Assembly: GCA_963816435.1 (NCBI GenBank)
Contig: CAWFKS010000001.1
Coordinates: 255,888-319,887 of the forward strand
Origin: CAWFKS01 sp963816435
GTDB taxonomy: Bacteria > Pseudomonadota > Alphaproteobacteria > Rhizobiales > Rhizobiaceae
Direction of reading: 5' to 3'
DNA: 64,000 nt
The translations under genes and the position numbers were made by a program. The notes under the pieces are model-generated. The model did no database searches. It was not told the DNA's origin and saw only the letters and a list, made by a program, of their open reading frames with translations. Shown piece after piece: positions 55,736 to 63,625 of this stretch (position 1 is its first letter; each line of letters starts with the position of its first letter).

Positions 55736-56767
55736 ATGGACGCCATAATCCTGCAAATCCTGAACGGCCTCGACAAGGGCGCCGCCTATGCGCTGATCGC
55801 GCTCGGCCTGACCCTGATCTTCGGCACGCTCGGCGTCGTCAACTTCGCGCATGGCGCGTTGTTCATGATCGGCGCGTTCTGCGCGGTGACGCTGCAGAGG
55901 CTGATCAACATCTCCTACGTCACCGAAGACCCGACCCAGAAGGACTTCCTGGGCAACCCGCTCAAGGTCAACGTGCCCTACGTCGAGAAGTGGTTCGGCG
56001 TGCATTTCGGCGAGGCGCTGATCAACTGGTCGGTGCCGCTGGCGATCCTCCTTGCCATCCCGGTGATGCTGATCCTCGGAGTCGCGATGGAACGCGGGAT
56101 CATCAAGCATTTCTACCGGCGCACCCACGCCGAGCAGATCCTGGTGACGTTCGGCCTGGCCATCGTGCTGCAGGAGATCATCAAGTATTTCTTCGGCGCC
56201 AACCCGATCCAGACCGGCGCGCCGCCGGCGCTGTTCGGCTCGTTCGACTTCGGCGCGATGATCGGCATGCATCCCGGCGTCGTCATCTATCCCTACTGGC
56301 GGATGGTCTATTTCCTTTTCGCGGTGGTGATCATCGGCGCGGTGTTCGCCTTCCTGCGCTTCACCACCTTCGGCATGGTGGTGCGCGCCGGTATGAACGA
56401 CCGCGAGACGGTCGGGCTTCTCGGCATCAACATCGACCGGCGCTTCACGATCATGTTCGGGCTGGCGGCCGCGGTGGCAGGCATTGCCGGCGTGATGTAC
56501 ACGCCGATCCTGGCGCCGAACTACCACATGGGGATGGACTTCCTGGTGCTGTCGTTCGTCGTCGTGGTGGTCGGCGGCATGGGCTCGCTGGCCGGCGCGG
56601 TGCTTGCCGGCTTCCTGCTCGGCATCCTGCAGTCGTTCGCCTCGATGAACGAGGTCAAGGCGATCCTTCCGGGCATCGACCAGGTGATCATCTACCTCGT
56701 CGCGATCGTCATTCTGCTCACCAGGCCGCGCGGCCTTCTGGGCCGCCAGGGCCAGATGGAGGACTGA
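55736..56767 (+). CDS. Branched-chain amino acid-type ABC transporter permease (LivH-like)
   Basis: 343 residues, eight or so membrane segments. Family motifs are GAAYALIALGLTLIFGTLGV with VNFAHGALFMIGAF, MERGIIKHFYRRTHAEQILV and AGMNDRETVGLLGINIDRRF. VVGGMGSLAGAVLAGFLLG is the end motif contacting the ATPase. It pairs with the next permease to form the membrane channel. It has an insert after segment 2 (YVTEDPTQKDFLGNPLKVN), longer than in E. coli LivH. Confidence 0.93.
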   Translation: MDAIILQILNGLDKGAAYALIALGLTLIFGTLGVVNFAHGALFMIGAFCAVTLQRLINISYVTEDPTQKDFLGNPLKVNVPYVEKWFGVHFGEALINWSVPLAILLAIPVMLILGVAMERGIIKHFYRRTHAEQILVTFGLAIVLQEIIKYFFGANPIQTGAPPALFGSFDFGAMIGMHPGVVIYPYWRMVYFLFAVVIIGAVFAFLRFTTFGMVVRAGMNDRETVGLLGINIDRRFTIMFGLAAAVAGIAGVMYTPILAPNYHMGMDFLVLSFVVVVVGGMGSLAGAVLAGFLLGILQSFASMNEVKAILPGIDQVIIYLVAIVILLTRPRGLLGRQGQMED

Positions 56768-56771
56768 TCCG

Positions 56772-57959
56772 ATGTGGGGACTGAAACGACAGGACAATTT
56801 GTTGCTTCTGCTGGTGGTGTTCCTGACGCTCGCCACCCCGGTGATCCTGCAGCCCTTCCCGGCGACGTCTTCGCTGGCGCAGTTCAACGCCGGCTATCCC
56901 GACCTGATGCAGCGCTTCGCGATCTTCGGCATCTTCGCGATGGGCTTCAACATCCTGTTCGGCCTGACCGGCTACCTCTCCTTCGGCCACGCCGCATTCC
57001 TCGGCATCGGCTCGTACTCGGTCGTGTGGATGTACAAGCTGCTCGGCTTCAACGTCGTGCCGGGCCTCATCCTTGCGGTCATCGCGTCCGGCATCTTCGC
57101 GCTGTTCATCGGCTACATCTCGCTCAGGCGGTCGGGCATCTACTTCTCGATCCTGACGCTCGCCTTCGCGCAGATGTCCTACAACCTCGCCTATTCGGTG
57201 CTGACGCCGCTGACCAACGGGGAGACAGGCCTGCAGGTCTATTCCAACGATCCGCAGTACCTGATGCATCCGGGTTCGCCCACCAGCCCGCACTTCTTCG
57301 GGCTGCTGATGATCGACAGCACGAACGTGCGTCTCGGCGGCTGGGAGTTCACCTTCAACGTCGGCTACTATTTCACCGCGATCATCGCGATCGTCGCCTT
57401 CTACATCGCCATGCGGATATTCCGCTCGCCGTTCGGCATGATGCTGCGGGCAATCAAGACCAACCGCCGTCGCCTCGACTATTCGGGCGTCAACACCCGG
57501 CCCTACATGCTGACGGCCTTCGTCATCTCGGGCATGTATGCGGGGCTGGCCGGCGGGTTGCTGGCCGCCATGGACCCGCTCGCGGGTGCGGAGCGGATGC
57601 AGTGGACCGCTTCGGGCGAGGTCGTCCTCATGACCATCCTCGGCGGGGCAGGCACGCTGATGGGGCCGATCCTCGGCGCCGGCTTCATCAAGTATTTCGA
57701 GAACATCTTCTCCAAGATCGACGCGGGCGTGCTGCACCACTGGTTCAGCTGGCTGCCGGATGGGCTGCAGGATTTCATGGTCGCCATCGTCAATCCGTTC
57801 GTCGGCGAAGGGTGGCAGCTGACGCTCGGCCTGACCTTCGTGCTGGTCGTGATGTTCCTGCCGGGCGGGCTGATGGAAGGCCTGCGCCGCATCCGCTCGT
57901 CCTTCAGTCGCAAGCCGTCGGGCCCCGAAGGCTCGCCGAAGCTCGCTCCGGCGGAATAA
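56772..57959 (+). CDS. Branched-chain amino acid-type ABC transporter permease (LivM-like)
   Basis: 395 residues. Motifs are GFNILFGLTGYLSFGHAAFL, YISLRRSGIYFSILTLAFAQ, RAIKTNRRRLDYSGVNTRPY and GGAGTLMGPILGAGFIKYFE. Second membrane subunit, starting four bases after the LivH-like stop. It carries an extended periplasmic loop (about residues 140-195) and a charged C-terminal tail. Confidence 0.93.
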   Translation: MWGLKRQDNLLLLLVVFLTLATPVILQPFPATSSLAQFNAGYPDLMQRFAIFGIFAMGFNILFGLTGYLSFGHAAFLGIGSYSVVWMYKLLGFNVVPGLILAVIASGIFALFIGYISLRRSGIYFSILTLAFAQMSYNLAYSVLTPLTNGETGLQVYSNDPQYLMHPGSPTSPHFFGLLMIDSTNVRLGGWEFTFNVGYYFTAIIAIVAFYIAMRIFRSPFGMMLRAIKTNRRRLDYSGVNTRPYMLTAFVISGMYAGLAGGLLAAMDPLAGAERMQWTASGEVVLMTILGGAGTLMGPILGAGFIKYFENIFSKIDAGVLHHWFSWLPDGLQDFMVAIVNPFVGEGWQLTLGLTFVLVVMFLPGGLMEGLRRIRSSFSRKPSGPEGSPKLAPAE

Positions 57960-57972
57960 GGGAAAAGCGGAA

Positions 57973-58731
57973 ATGGACAACACGGTTCTGCACATCGCCG
58001 ACGTGCACAAGAACTTCGGCGGGCTTCAGGCACTGGCCGACGTCGACCTGGAGGTGACGGAGGGCACCACCCACGCCATCATCGGCCCGAACGGCGCCGG
58101 CAAGTCGACGCTGCTCAACGTCTGCATCGGGCGCATTCCGCCCGACACCGGCGCGGTGATCTTCGACGGCACCGTGCTGACCGGCAAAAAGCCCTACGAG
58201 ATCAATCAGCTCGGCGTCGTCCGCGTCTTCCAGACGCCGGAGATCTTCCCCGACCTGACGCTGATCCAGAACGTCATGGTGCCCGCTTTCGCCAAGCGCG
58301 ACGGGGCCTTCCGCCTCAACGCCTGGCAGACCGCAGCCGGACAGACGGAAGTGCGCGACGAGGCCGAGCACTGGCTCGACGATTTCGGCCTCATCCGACA
58401 GAAGGACGCGCTGGCGGGCAGCCTGTCGCGCGGCGACAAGCGGCGGCTGGAACTGGCGATGGCGGTGGTGCAGAGCCCGAGGCTGCTGCTGCTCGACGAG
58501 CCCACGGCGGGCATGTCCCGCCACGACACCAACTCCATGATCGAGCTGTTGCGCAAGTTCAAGGAACGCGGCACAACCAAGGTCATCATCGAGCACGACA
58601 TGCATGTCGTGTTCTCGCTGGCCGACCGCATCACCGTGCTGGCGCAAGGCAGGATCATCGCCGACGGAAAGCCGGACGAGGTGCGCGGCAATCCCGTCGT
58701 GCAGGAGGCCTATCTGGGGGGAGCGCATTGA
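57973..58731 (+). CDS. ABC transporter ATP-binding protein (LivG-like)
   Basis: 252 residues. Walker A is IIGPNGAGKSTLLN, Walker B is LLLLDEPTAGMS and the switch His is in VIIEHDMHVVFSLADRI. The ABC signature is changed: LSRGDKRRLELAMAV in place of LSGGQQ-type sequence, a variant that seems characteristic of this subgroup. Its stop overlaps the next start (TGATG). Confidence 0.93.
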   Translation: MDNTVLHIADVHKNFGGLQALADVDLEVTEGTTHAIIGPNGAGKSTLLNVCIGRIPPDTGAVIFDGTVLTGKKPYEINQLGVVRVFQTPEIFPDLTLIQNVMVPAFAKRDGAFRLNAWQTAAGQTEVRDEAEHWLDDFGLIRQKDALAGSLSRGDKRRLELAMAVVQSPRLLLLDEPTAGMSRHDTNSMIELLRKFKERGTTKVIIEHDMHVVFSLADRITVLAQGRIIADGKPDEVRGNPVVQEAYLGGAH

Positions 58732-59498
58732 TGAACGCGATGACGATGCCGGACACCGGCGCGACTTCCAGCAAGGAGAGCGAGACGCAGCGGGCGCCGT
58801 TCTTCACCGTGAACGACATCCACGCCTATTACGGCGAGAGCTACATCGTCCAGGGCGTCAGCTTCGAAATCAGGGAAGGTGACGTCGTCGCGCTTCTCGG
58901 CCGAAACGGCGCCGGCAAGACCTCGACGCTGAGAACGCTTGCACGGGCGCGCGACCCGCAGCTGAAGGGCGGCGAGATCTGGCTGAACGGCAATGCCGTG
59001 CACAAGATGCACGACTATCAGGCGTCGTCTGCAGGCATCCAGCTGGTGCCGGAAGACCGGCGCATCATCGCCGGCCTGACGGTGGAGGAAAACCTCATTC
59101 TGGCGCAGATCGCCGAGCCGAAAGGCTGGCCGCTGGAGAAGATCTACGAGCATTTCCCGCGGCTGGCCGAGCGCCGGAAGCAGGAAGGCGTGACGCTGTC
59201 GGGCGGCGAACAGCAGATGCTGGCGGTCGCACGCGCACTGGCGCGGGAGGTCAAGCTGCTCCTGCTCGACGAGCCCTACGAGGGGCTGGCGCCAGTGATC
59301 GTCAAGGAGATCGAGAAGATCGTCGAGCAGATCAAGGCGCTGGGCATCACCACGATCATCGTCGAACAGAACGCGGTTGCCGCGCTCGAACTCGCCGACC
59401 GGGCGCTGATCCTCGACATGGGCAACATCGTGCATGACGACACCGCGCAGTCGGTGCTCGACAATGTCGAGCTGCGCAACGAGTACCTGGCGATCTGA
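58731..59498 (+). CDS. ABC transporter ATP-binding protein (LivF-like)
   Basis: 255 residues. Walker A is LLGRNGAGKTSTLRT, the signature is LSGGEQQMLAVARAL, Walker B is LLLLDEPYEGLAP and the switch His position reads VEQNAVAALELADRA, with Gln in place of His as usual for LivF. A polar extension of about 25 residues precedes the fold. Last gene of the importer; convergent with phnF 26 bases away. Confidence 0.93.
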   Translation: MNAMTMPDTGATSSKESETQRAPFFTVNDIHAYYGESYIVQGVSFEIREGDVVALLGRNGAGKTSTLRTLARARDPQLKGGEIWLNGNAVHKMHDYQASSAGIQLVPEDRRIIAGLTVEENLILAQIAEPKGWPLEKIYEHFPRLAERRKQEGVTLSGGEQQMLAVARALAREVKLLLLDEPYEGLAPVIVKEIEKIVEQIKALGITTIIVEQNAVAALELADRALILDMGNIVHDDTAQSVLDNVELRNEYLAI

Positions 59499-59524
59499 GG
59501 GCGATCCGACCAGCCGGGGACCGC

Positions 59525-60304
59525 TCAGCCCGGCAGGGAATCCGCGCCGGCGATCGAAAGCTCCACCCTGTCGGCGACAAAGCGGGTTTCGGAAAACTGG
59601 ATCGCCTGCCCGTCCGTGTCGACATTGACGGCCAGCGTGACCAGCACGATGGCGCCGGGCGACAGGCCGAGGTCGCCGAGGTCGGCATCGGAGGCGTGAC
59701 GCGCCGACACGACCGTCGAGCGGCGCAGATAATCTGAAACATCGTAGTCGCGGAAGGCGAGGGTGACGGAGCCCGTCCGCGCGAGCGCCTTTTCGAACCC
59801 GGCGAAGCGTGTCGCGTCGAGCCAGCTCGTGGCGCGCGACAGTGGCCGGCCGTCGGCCGCGCTCAGCGTTTCCAGCCGCAACACCATCGAACCGGGTGCA
59901 AGCTCAAGTGCCTTCGCAATACGCTCGTCCGCCGGCTCCAGTGCGTGGTCGAGCAGACGGCTCCCGAGCTCGCTCGCCTGGCTCGAGAGCCCGTCGCGGA
60001 AGCGGGTGCGCGGGCCGATCGGATAGGTGAGTTTCTCGCGTCTTTCCAGGAAAGTGCCGCGGCCCTGCTCGGCCCGCAGCACGCCCTCGCGCACGAGCGC
60101 TGCGATCGCCGTCCTGACGGTGTGGCGATTGACGCCGAAACGCTCGGCCAGCGCCATCTCGGTAGGCAACCTGCCATCAGCGCCAAGTGCGCCGGCAGCC
60201 GTCTCGTAGCGGATGCGATCGGCGATCTGACGCCACAGCGCGACACCGCTGCGCCGTTCCATCCCCGCCATCGCCGTTGCCGCAGTCATACCCGCTCCTG
60301 TCAT
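59525..60304 (-). CDS. phnF: GntR/HutC-family phosphonate metabolism regulator PhnF
   Basis: About 259 residues. A winged helix at the N-terminus (VALWRQIADRIRYETAAGAL, GRLPTEMALAERFGVNRHTV, GVLRAEQGRGTFLERREKLT) is followed by a UTRA ligand domain (PGSMVLRLETLSAADGRPLS, QAIQFSETRFVADRVELSI). RHTVRTAIAALVREG is the recognition helix. It should repress the divergent phn genes until phosphonate or phosphate starvation relieves it. The ATG at 60304 or 60289 may start it; 60304 is given. The operator-like palindrome lies about 46 bases upstream. Confidence 0.9.
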   Translation of the reverse strand: MTGAGMTAATAMAGMERRSGVALWRQIADRIRYETAAGALGADGRLPTEMALAERFGVNRHTVRTAIAALVREGVLRAEQGRGTFLERREKLTYPIGPRTRFRDGLSSQASELGSRLLDHALEPADERIAKALELAPGSMVLRLETLSAADGRPLSRATSWLDATRFAGFEKALARTGSVTLAFRDYDVSDYLRRSTVVSARHASDADLGDLGLSPGAIVLVTLAVNVDTDGQAIQFSETRFVADRVELSIAGADSLPG

Positions 60305-60349
60305 CGCCGCGTCACGAACGCAGGTTAGGCATAGACAGCATTTGTCGGA

Positions 60350-60369
60350 TTGTCTACAACAATAGACAA
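60350..60369. promoter_or_regulatory. Candidate PhnF operator in the phnF-phnG intergenic region
   Basis: A perfect inverted repeat TTGTCTA-CAACAA-TAGACAA. A further half site TAGACA lies at 60332-60337. HutC-subfamily regulators, PhnF included, bind palindromes containing TCTA/TAGA halves. The position between divergent phnF and phnG is ideal for autorepression and control of the lyase operon. Confidence 0.75.
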
Positions 60370-60391
60370 ATAGCAGAGGGACCGATCGGGA

Positions 60392-60853
60392 ATGGGCATG
60401 CGAGAGGCGGAACTGCACGAAGGGCGGCGGCGCATGATGGCGGTGCTGGCGTCCGCGCCGGGCGAGCGCCTTGCCGAGCTTTGGCGTGCGGCAGGGCTGC
60501 CGGAAGATGGGGAGACGCTGCGCGGGCCCGAAACCGGGCTGGTGATGCTGCGCGGACGCATCGGCGGCGGCGGCTCGCCGTTCAATTTCGGCGATGCGAC
60601 GGTAACGCGCGCCACGGTCCGGCTGGCGTCCGGCCATATCGGCCATTCCTACGCGCTCGGCCGCGACAGGGCGAAGGCACGGCTCGCTGCGATCTGCGAC
60701 GCATTGTGGCAGGACCCGGCGCGCCGCGACGAGATCGAGACGCGAATTCTGACTCCCCTTGCGGCCGAACAGGACGAGGCCGACCGCCGCCGACGCGAGG
60801 AGACCGCCGCCACCAAGGTCGACTTCTTCACCATGGTCAGGGGAGAGGATTGA
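60392..60853 (+). CDS. phnG: Phosphonate C-P lyase system protein PhnG
   Basis: 153 residues. PhnG is part of the PhnGHIJ core complex that couples phosphonate to ribose and cleaves the C-P bond. Conserved blocks are RRRMMAVLASAPGERLAELW, PETGLVMLRGRIGGGGSPFN, TVTRATVRLASGHIGHSYAL and the C-terminal ATKVDFFTMVRGED. The ATG at 60392 (another at 60398) follows the operator by 22 bases. Its stop overlaps the phnH start (TGATG). Confidence 0.95.
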   Translation: MGMREAELHEGRRRMMAVLASAPGERLAELWRAAGLPEDGETLRGPETGLVMLRGRIGGGGSPFNFGDATVTRATVRLASGHIGHSYALGRDRAKARLAAICDALWQDPARRDEIETRILTPLAAEQDEADRRRREETAATKVDFFTMVRGED

Positions 60854-61461
60854 TGGCTGCGAAAGCCGACACGATCGACGGTGGCTTCGCCAGTCCCGTA
60901 TTCGACGCGCAGTCCACCTTCCGCGCCGTCATGGATGCGATGGCACGGCCGGGGACGGGGCGCCGGCTCGTGGCACTTCCCAAGCCGCCGAAGCCGCTTT
61001 CGGCCGTTGCCGGCGCGGTGGCGCTGACGCTGTGCGACCAGGACACGCCGGTTTGGCTCGACCCGGCGTTGCGCGAGCGTGCAGACGTGGCGGGTTGGCT
61101 CGGCTTCCACACCGGCGCGCCGGCAGCGCACACGCCGGCCGACGCGCATTTCGCCATCGTGGCGGCGCCCGGCGAGTTGATGGCGTTCGAGAATTTTTCG
61201 CAGGGCACGCAGGAATATCCGGACCGCTCGACGACCTTGATCCTGCAGGTCGGCAGCCTGGACGACGGTCCGGCTTTGACGCTGCGCGGCCCGGGAATCG
61301 AGGATGAAGCCTCGCTCGCGCCGACGCCGATGCCGCGCCATTTCATCGAGCAGTGGCGCCAGAACAACCAACGCTTTCCGCGCGGGATCGACCTGATCCT
61401 CGCGGGGCCGGACGCGGTGGCGGCGCTGCCGCGCACGACGCGCGTCGGCGAGAAGGGATGA
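60853..61461 (+). CDS. phnH: Phosphonate C-P lyase system protein PhnH
   Basis: 202 residues. Family markers are GGFASPVFDAQSTFRAVMDA, MARPGTGRRL, ALTLCDQDTPVWLDPAL, GTQEYPDRSTTLILQV and RGPGIEDEASL, ending with NNQRFPRGIDLILAGPDAV. A scaffold-like PLP-transferase fold without cofactor in the core complex. It overlaps phnG by one base and precedes phnI by four. Confidence 0.95.
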   Translation: MAAKADTIDGGFASPVFDAQSTFRAVMDAMARPGTGRRLVALPKPPKPLSAVAGAVALTLCDQDTPVWLDPALRERADVAGWLGFHTGAPAAHTPADAHFAIVAAPGELMAFENFSQGTQEYPDRSTTLILQVGSLDDGPALTLRGPGIEDEASLAPTPMPRHFIEQWRQNNQRFPRGIDLILAGPDAVAALPRTTRVGEKG

Positions 61462-61465
61462 GGCG

Positions 61466-62563
61466 ATGTATGTCGCGGTAAAGGGCGGCGAGGCCGCCAT
61501 CCAGAACGCCCACCGGCTGCTCGCGGATCGCAGGCGCGGCGACCGTTCCGTGCCGGCGCTGAGGCTCGACCAGGTGGTCGAGCAACTGGCGCTCGGCGTC
61601 GACCGCGTGATGGCGGAGGGCTCTCTCTACGACCGCGATCTGGCGGCGCTGGCGATCGTGCAGGCGCGTGGTGACATGATCGAGGCGATCTTCCTCTTGC
61701 GCGCCTATCGCACCACATTGCCGCGCTTCGGTTACACGCGGCCCGCCGATACCGCCGCCATGCGCGTCGAGCGGCGTGTCTCGGCGACGTACAAGGACCT
61801 GCCCGGCGGCCAGGTGCTCGGGCCCACCTTCGACTACACGCACCGGCTGCTCGATCCGAATCTGGCCGAGGGCAGCGAGGTGGAGGCGCCCGTCGCGCAA
61901 GAGAGTGGGGAGGCGGCGATGCCACGCGTCTCGTCGATCCTGGCGCGCGAAGGGCTGATCGAGGAGGACGGCGCGCTGCCGGAGGATCACCGCACCGGCG
62001 ACATCACGCGCGAGCCGCTGGAGTTTCCGCTCGATCGCGACGCGCGGCTGCAGGCGCTTTCGCGCGGCGACGAGGGGTTCCTGCTGGCGCTCGCCTATTC
62101 CACACAGCGCGGCTATGCGCGCTCCCATCCCTTCGTCGGCGAGGTGAGGATAGGCGAGGTGGAAGTCGAGCTCGACGTGCCGGAACTGCCGTTTACGGTT
62201 CCGCTCGGGCGCGTCCGCGTCACGGAATGCCAGATGGTCAACCAGTTCCGCGGATCGGCCAAGGCGCCGCCGCAATTCACGCGCGGCTACGGGCTGGTGT
62301 TCGGCCAGTCGGAACGGAAGGCGATGGCGATGGCGCTGTGCGACCGGGCGCTGCGGGCCTCGGAATTCGGCGAGGATGTCGTGGCGCCGGCGCAGGACGA
62401 GGAATTCGTCATCTCGCATTCAGACAATGTGCAGGCGACCGGCTTCGTCGAGCACCTGAAGCTGCCGCACTACGTCGATTTCCAGGCCGAACTCGACCTC
62501 GTCCGCCGTCTGCGCCGCAAGGTGGAAGAAGCCGACGAGGAACGGCGGAAGGCGGCCGAATGA
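61466..62563 (+). CDS. phnI: Carbon-phosphorus lyase complex subunit PhnI
   Basis: 365 residues. With PhnG, PhnH and PhnL it forms the nucleosidase/ligase that makes the ribose-triphosphate phosphonate. Motifs are MYVAVKGGEAAIQNAHRLLA, RRGDRSVPALRLDQVVEQLA, TTLPRFGYTRPADTAAMRVE, KDLPGGQVLGPTFDYTHRLL and FVISHSDNVQATGFVEHLKL. Unlike the other phn junctions, a gap of 171 bases follows before phnJ. Confidence 0.95.
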   Translation: MYVAVKGGEAAIQNAHRLLADRRRGDRSVPALRLDQVVEQLALGVDRVMAEGSLYDRDLAALAIVQARGDMIEAIFLLRAYRTTLPRFGYTRPADTAAMRVERRVSATYKDLPGGQVLGPTFDYTHRLLDPNLAEGSEVEAPVAQESGEAAMPRVSSILAREGLIEEDGALPEDHRTGDITREPLEFPLDRDARLQALSRGDEGFLLALAYSTQRGYARSHPFVGEVRIGEVEVELDVPELPFTVPLGRVRVTECQMVNQFRGSAKAPPQFTRGYGLVFGQSERKAMAMALCDRALRASEFGEDVVAPAQDEEFVISHSDNVQATGFVEHLKLPHYVDFQAELDLVRRLRRKVEEADEERRKAAE

Positions 62564-62580
62564 GTTCCGTTACGCAAGCC

Positions 62581-62700
62581 CTAGGCGTGGACGTCGCGGT
62601 TGGCGGTCACATCGTCATGACTCGCGTGATGCACGGCGCTCCAGACGCCGATGCCGCCGGCCGCCGCGATCAGGGCTGCGAAGAAGATGCCGATATCCAT
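62581..62700 (-). CDS. Candidate 39-residue membrane protein antisense between phnI and phnJ
   Basis: Open from the ATG at 62700 to the TAG at 62581. It would read MDIGIFFAALIAAAGGIGVW then SAVHHASHDDVTANRDVHA: one hydrophobic helix followed by a short His/Asp-rich polar tail. It fills the only sizeable gap of the phn operon and points the other way. A weak AGAC-type sequence but no clear ribosome site lies upstream, and no relative is recognised. It may be a real small protein or chance. Confidence 0.35.
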   Translation of the reverse strand: MDIGIFFAALIAAAGGIGVWSAVHHASHDDVTANRDVHA

Positions 62701-62734
62701 GGTTCATGTCTCCGTTTGGCAGGAGAAACGCGCA

Positions 62735-63625
62735 ATGGGCGCTGAAGTTGCCGCCGCCGGCGAAATCGCGGCCTACAATTTCGCCTATCTGGACGAGCAG
62801 ACGAAACGGATGATCCGGCGCGCCATCCTCAAGGGGATCGCCATTCCGGGCTACCAGGTGCCGTTCGCCAGCCGAGAGATGCCGATGCCCTATGGTTGGG
62901 GCACCGGCGGCGTGCAGGTGACGGCGTCGATCATCGGTCCCGACGACACGCTGAAGGTGATCGACCAGGGCGCCGACGACACGACCAACGCGGTGTCCAT
63001 CCGCGCCTTCTTCCAGAAGGTCGCTCATGTCGCCGTGACCACGCACACCGCCGACGCCACGATCATCCAGACGCGTCACCGCATCCCCGAAAGGCCGCTG
63101 ACGGAAAACCAGGTGCTGGTCTTTCAGGTGCCGATCCCCGAGCCGCTGCGCTTCCTGGAGCCGCGCGAGACCGAGACGCGCAAGATGCACGCGCTCGAGG
63201 AATACGGGCTGATGCATGTGAAGCTCTACGAGGACATCGCCCACCACGGCCGCATCGCCACCTCCTACGCCTACCCGGTGAAGGTCGAGGGGCGCTACGT
63301 GATGGACCCGTCGCCGACGCCGAAATTCGACAATCCGAAGATGCATCGTTCGGCGGCTCTGCAGCTGTTCGGTGCCGGTCGCGAAAAGCGCATCTACGCC
63401 GTCCCGCCTTTCACGGATGTAGTCAGCCTCGACTTCGAGGACCATCCGTTCGAGATCCAGGAGTTCGACGAGCCCTGCGCGCTGTGCGGCGGCACCGGCG
63501 TCTATCTCGACGAGGTGATCCTCGACGATGCGGGCGGCCACATGTTCGTGTGCTCCGACACCGACTATTGCGAGGAGCGGCGCGCGGCCGGCCATAAAGG
63601 CGCGATGGCGGAGGAAGTGCAATGA
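62735..63625 (+). CDS. phnJ: Alpha-D-ribose 1-methylphosphonate 5-phosphate C-P lyase PhnJ
   Basis: 296 residues, a radical SAM enzyme that cleaves the C-P bond. The four cluster cysteines have the exact PhnJ spacing C-x2-C-x21-C-x5-C in CALCGGTGV to FVCSDTDYC. Other blocks are YNFAYLDEQTKRMIRRAILK, IPGYQVPFASREMPMPYGWG, VSIRAFFQKVA and EPRETETRKMHALEEYGLMH. Start at 62735 with AGGAGA about nine bases upstream. Confidence 0.97.
   Translation: MGAEVAAAGEIAAYNFAYLDEQTKRMIRRAILKGIAIPGYQVPFASREMPMPYGWGTGGVQVTASIIGPDDTLKVIDQGADDTTNAVSIRAFFQKVAHVAVTTHTADATIIQTRHRIPERPLTENQVLVFQVPIPEPLRFLEPRETETRKMHALEEYGLMHVKLYEDIAHHGRIATSYAYPVKVEGRYVMDPSPTPKFDNPKMHRSAALQLFGAGREKRIYAVPPFTDVVSLDFEDHPFEIQEFDEPCALCGGTGVYLDEVILDDAGGHMFVCSDTDYCEERRAAGHKGAMAEEVQ

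Noticed and set aside
62560..62745. Plus-strand frame starting MSSVTQALGVDVAVGG between phnI and phnJ
   Set aside because: It starts within the phnI stop and overlaps phnJ; the composition is not protein-like and the minus-strand alternative has a better membrane helix.
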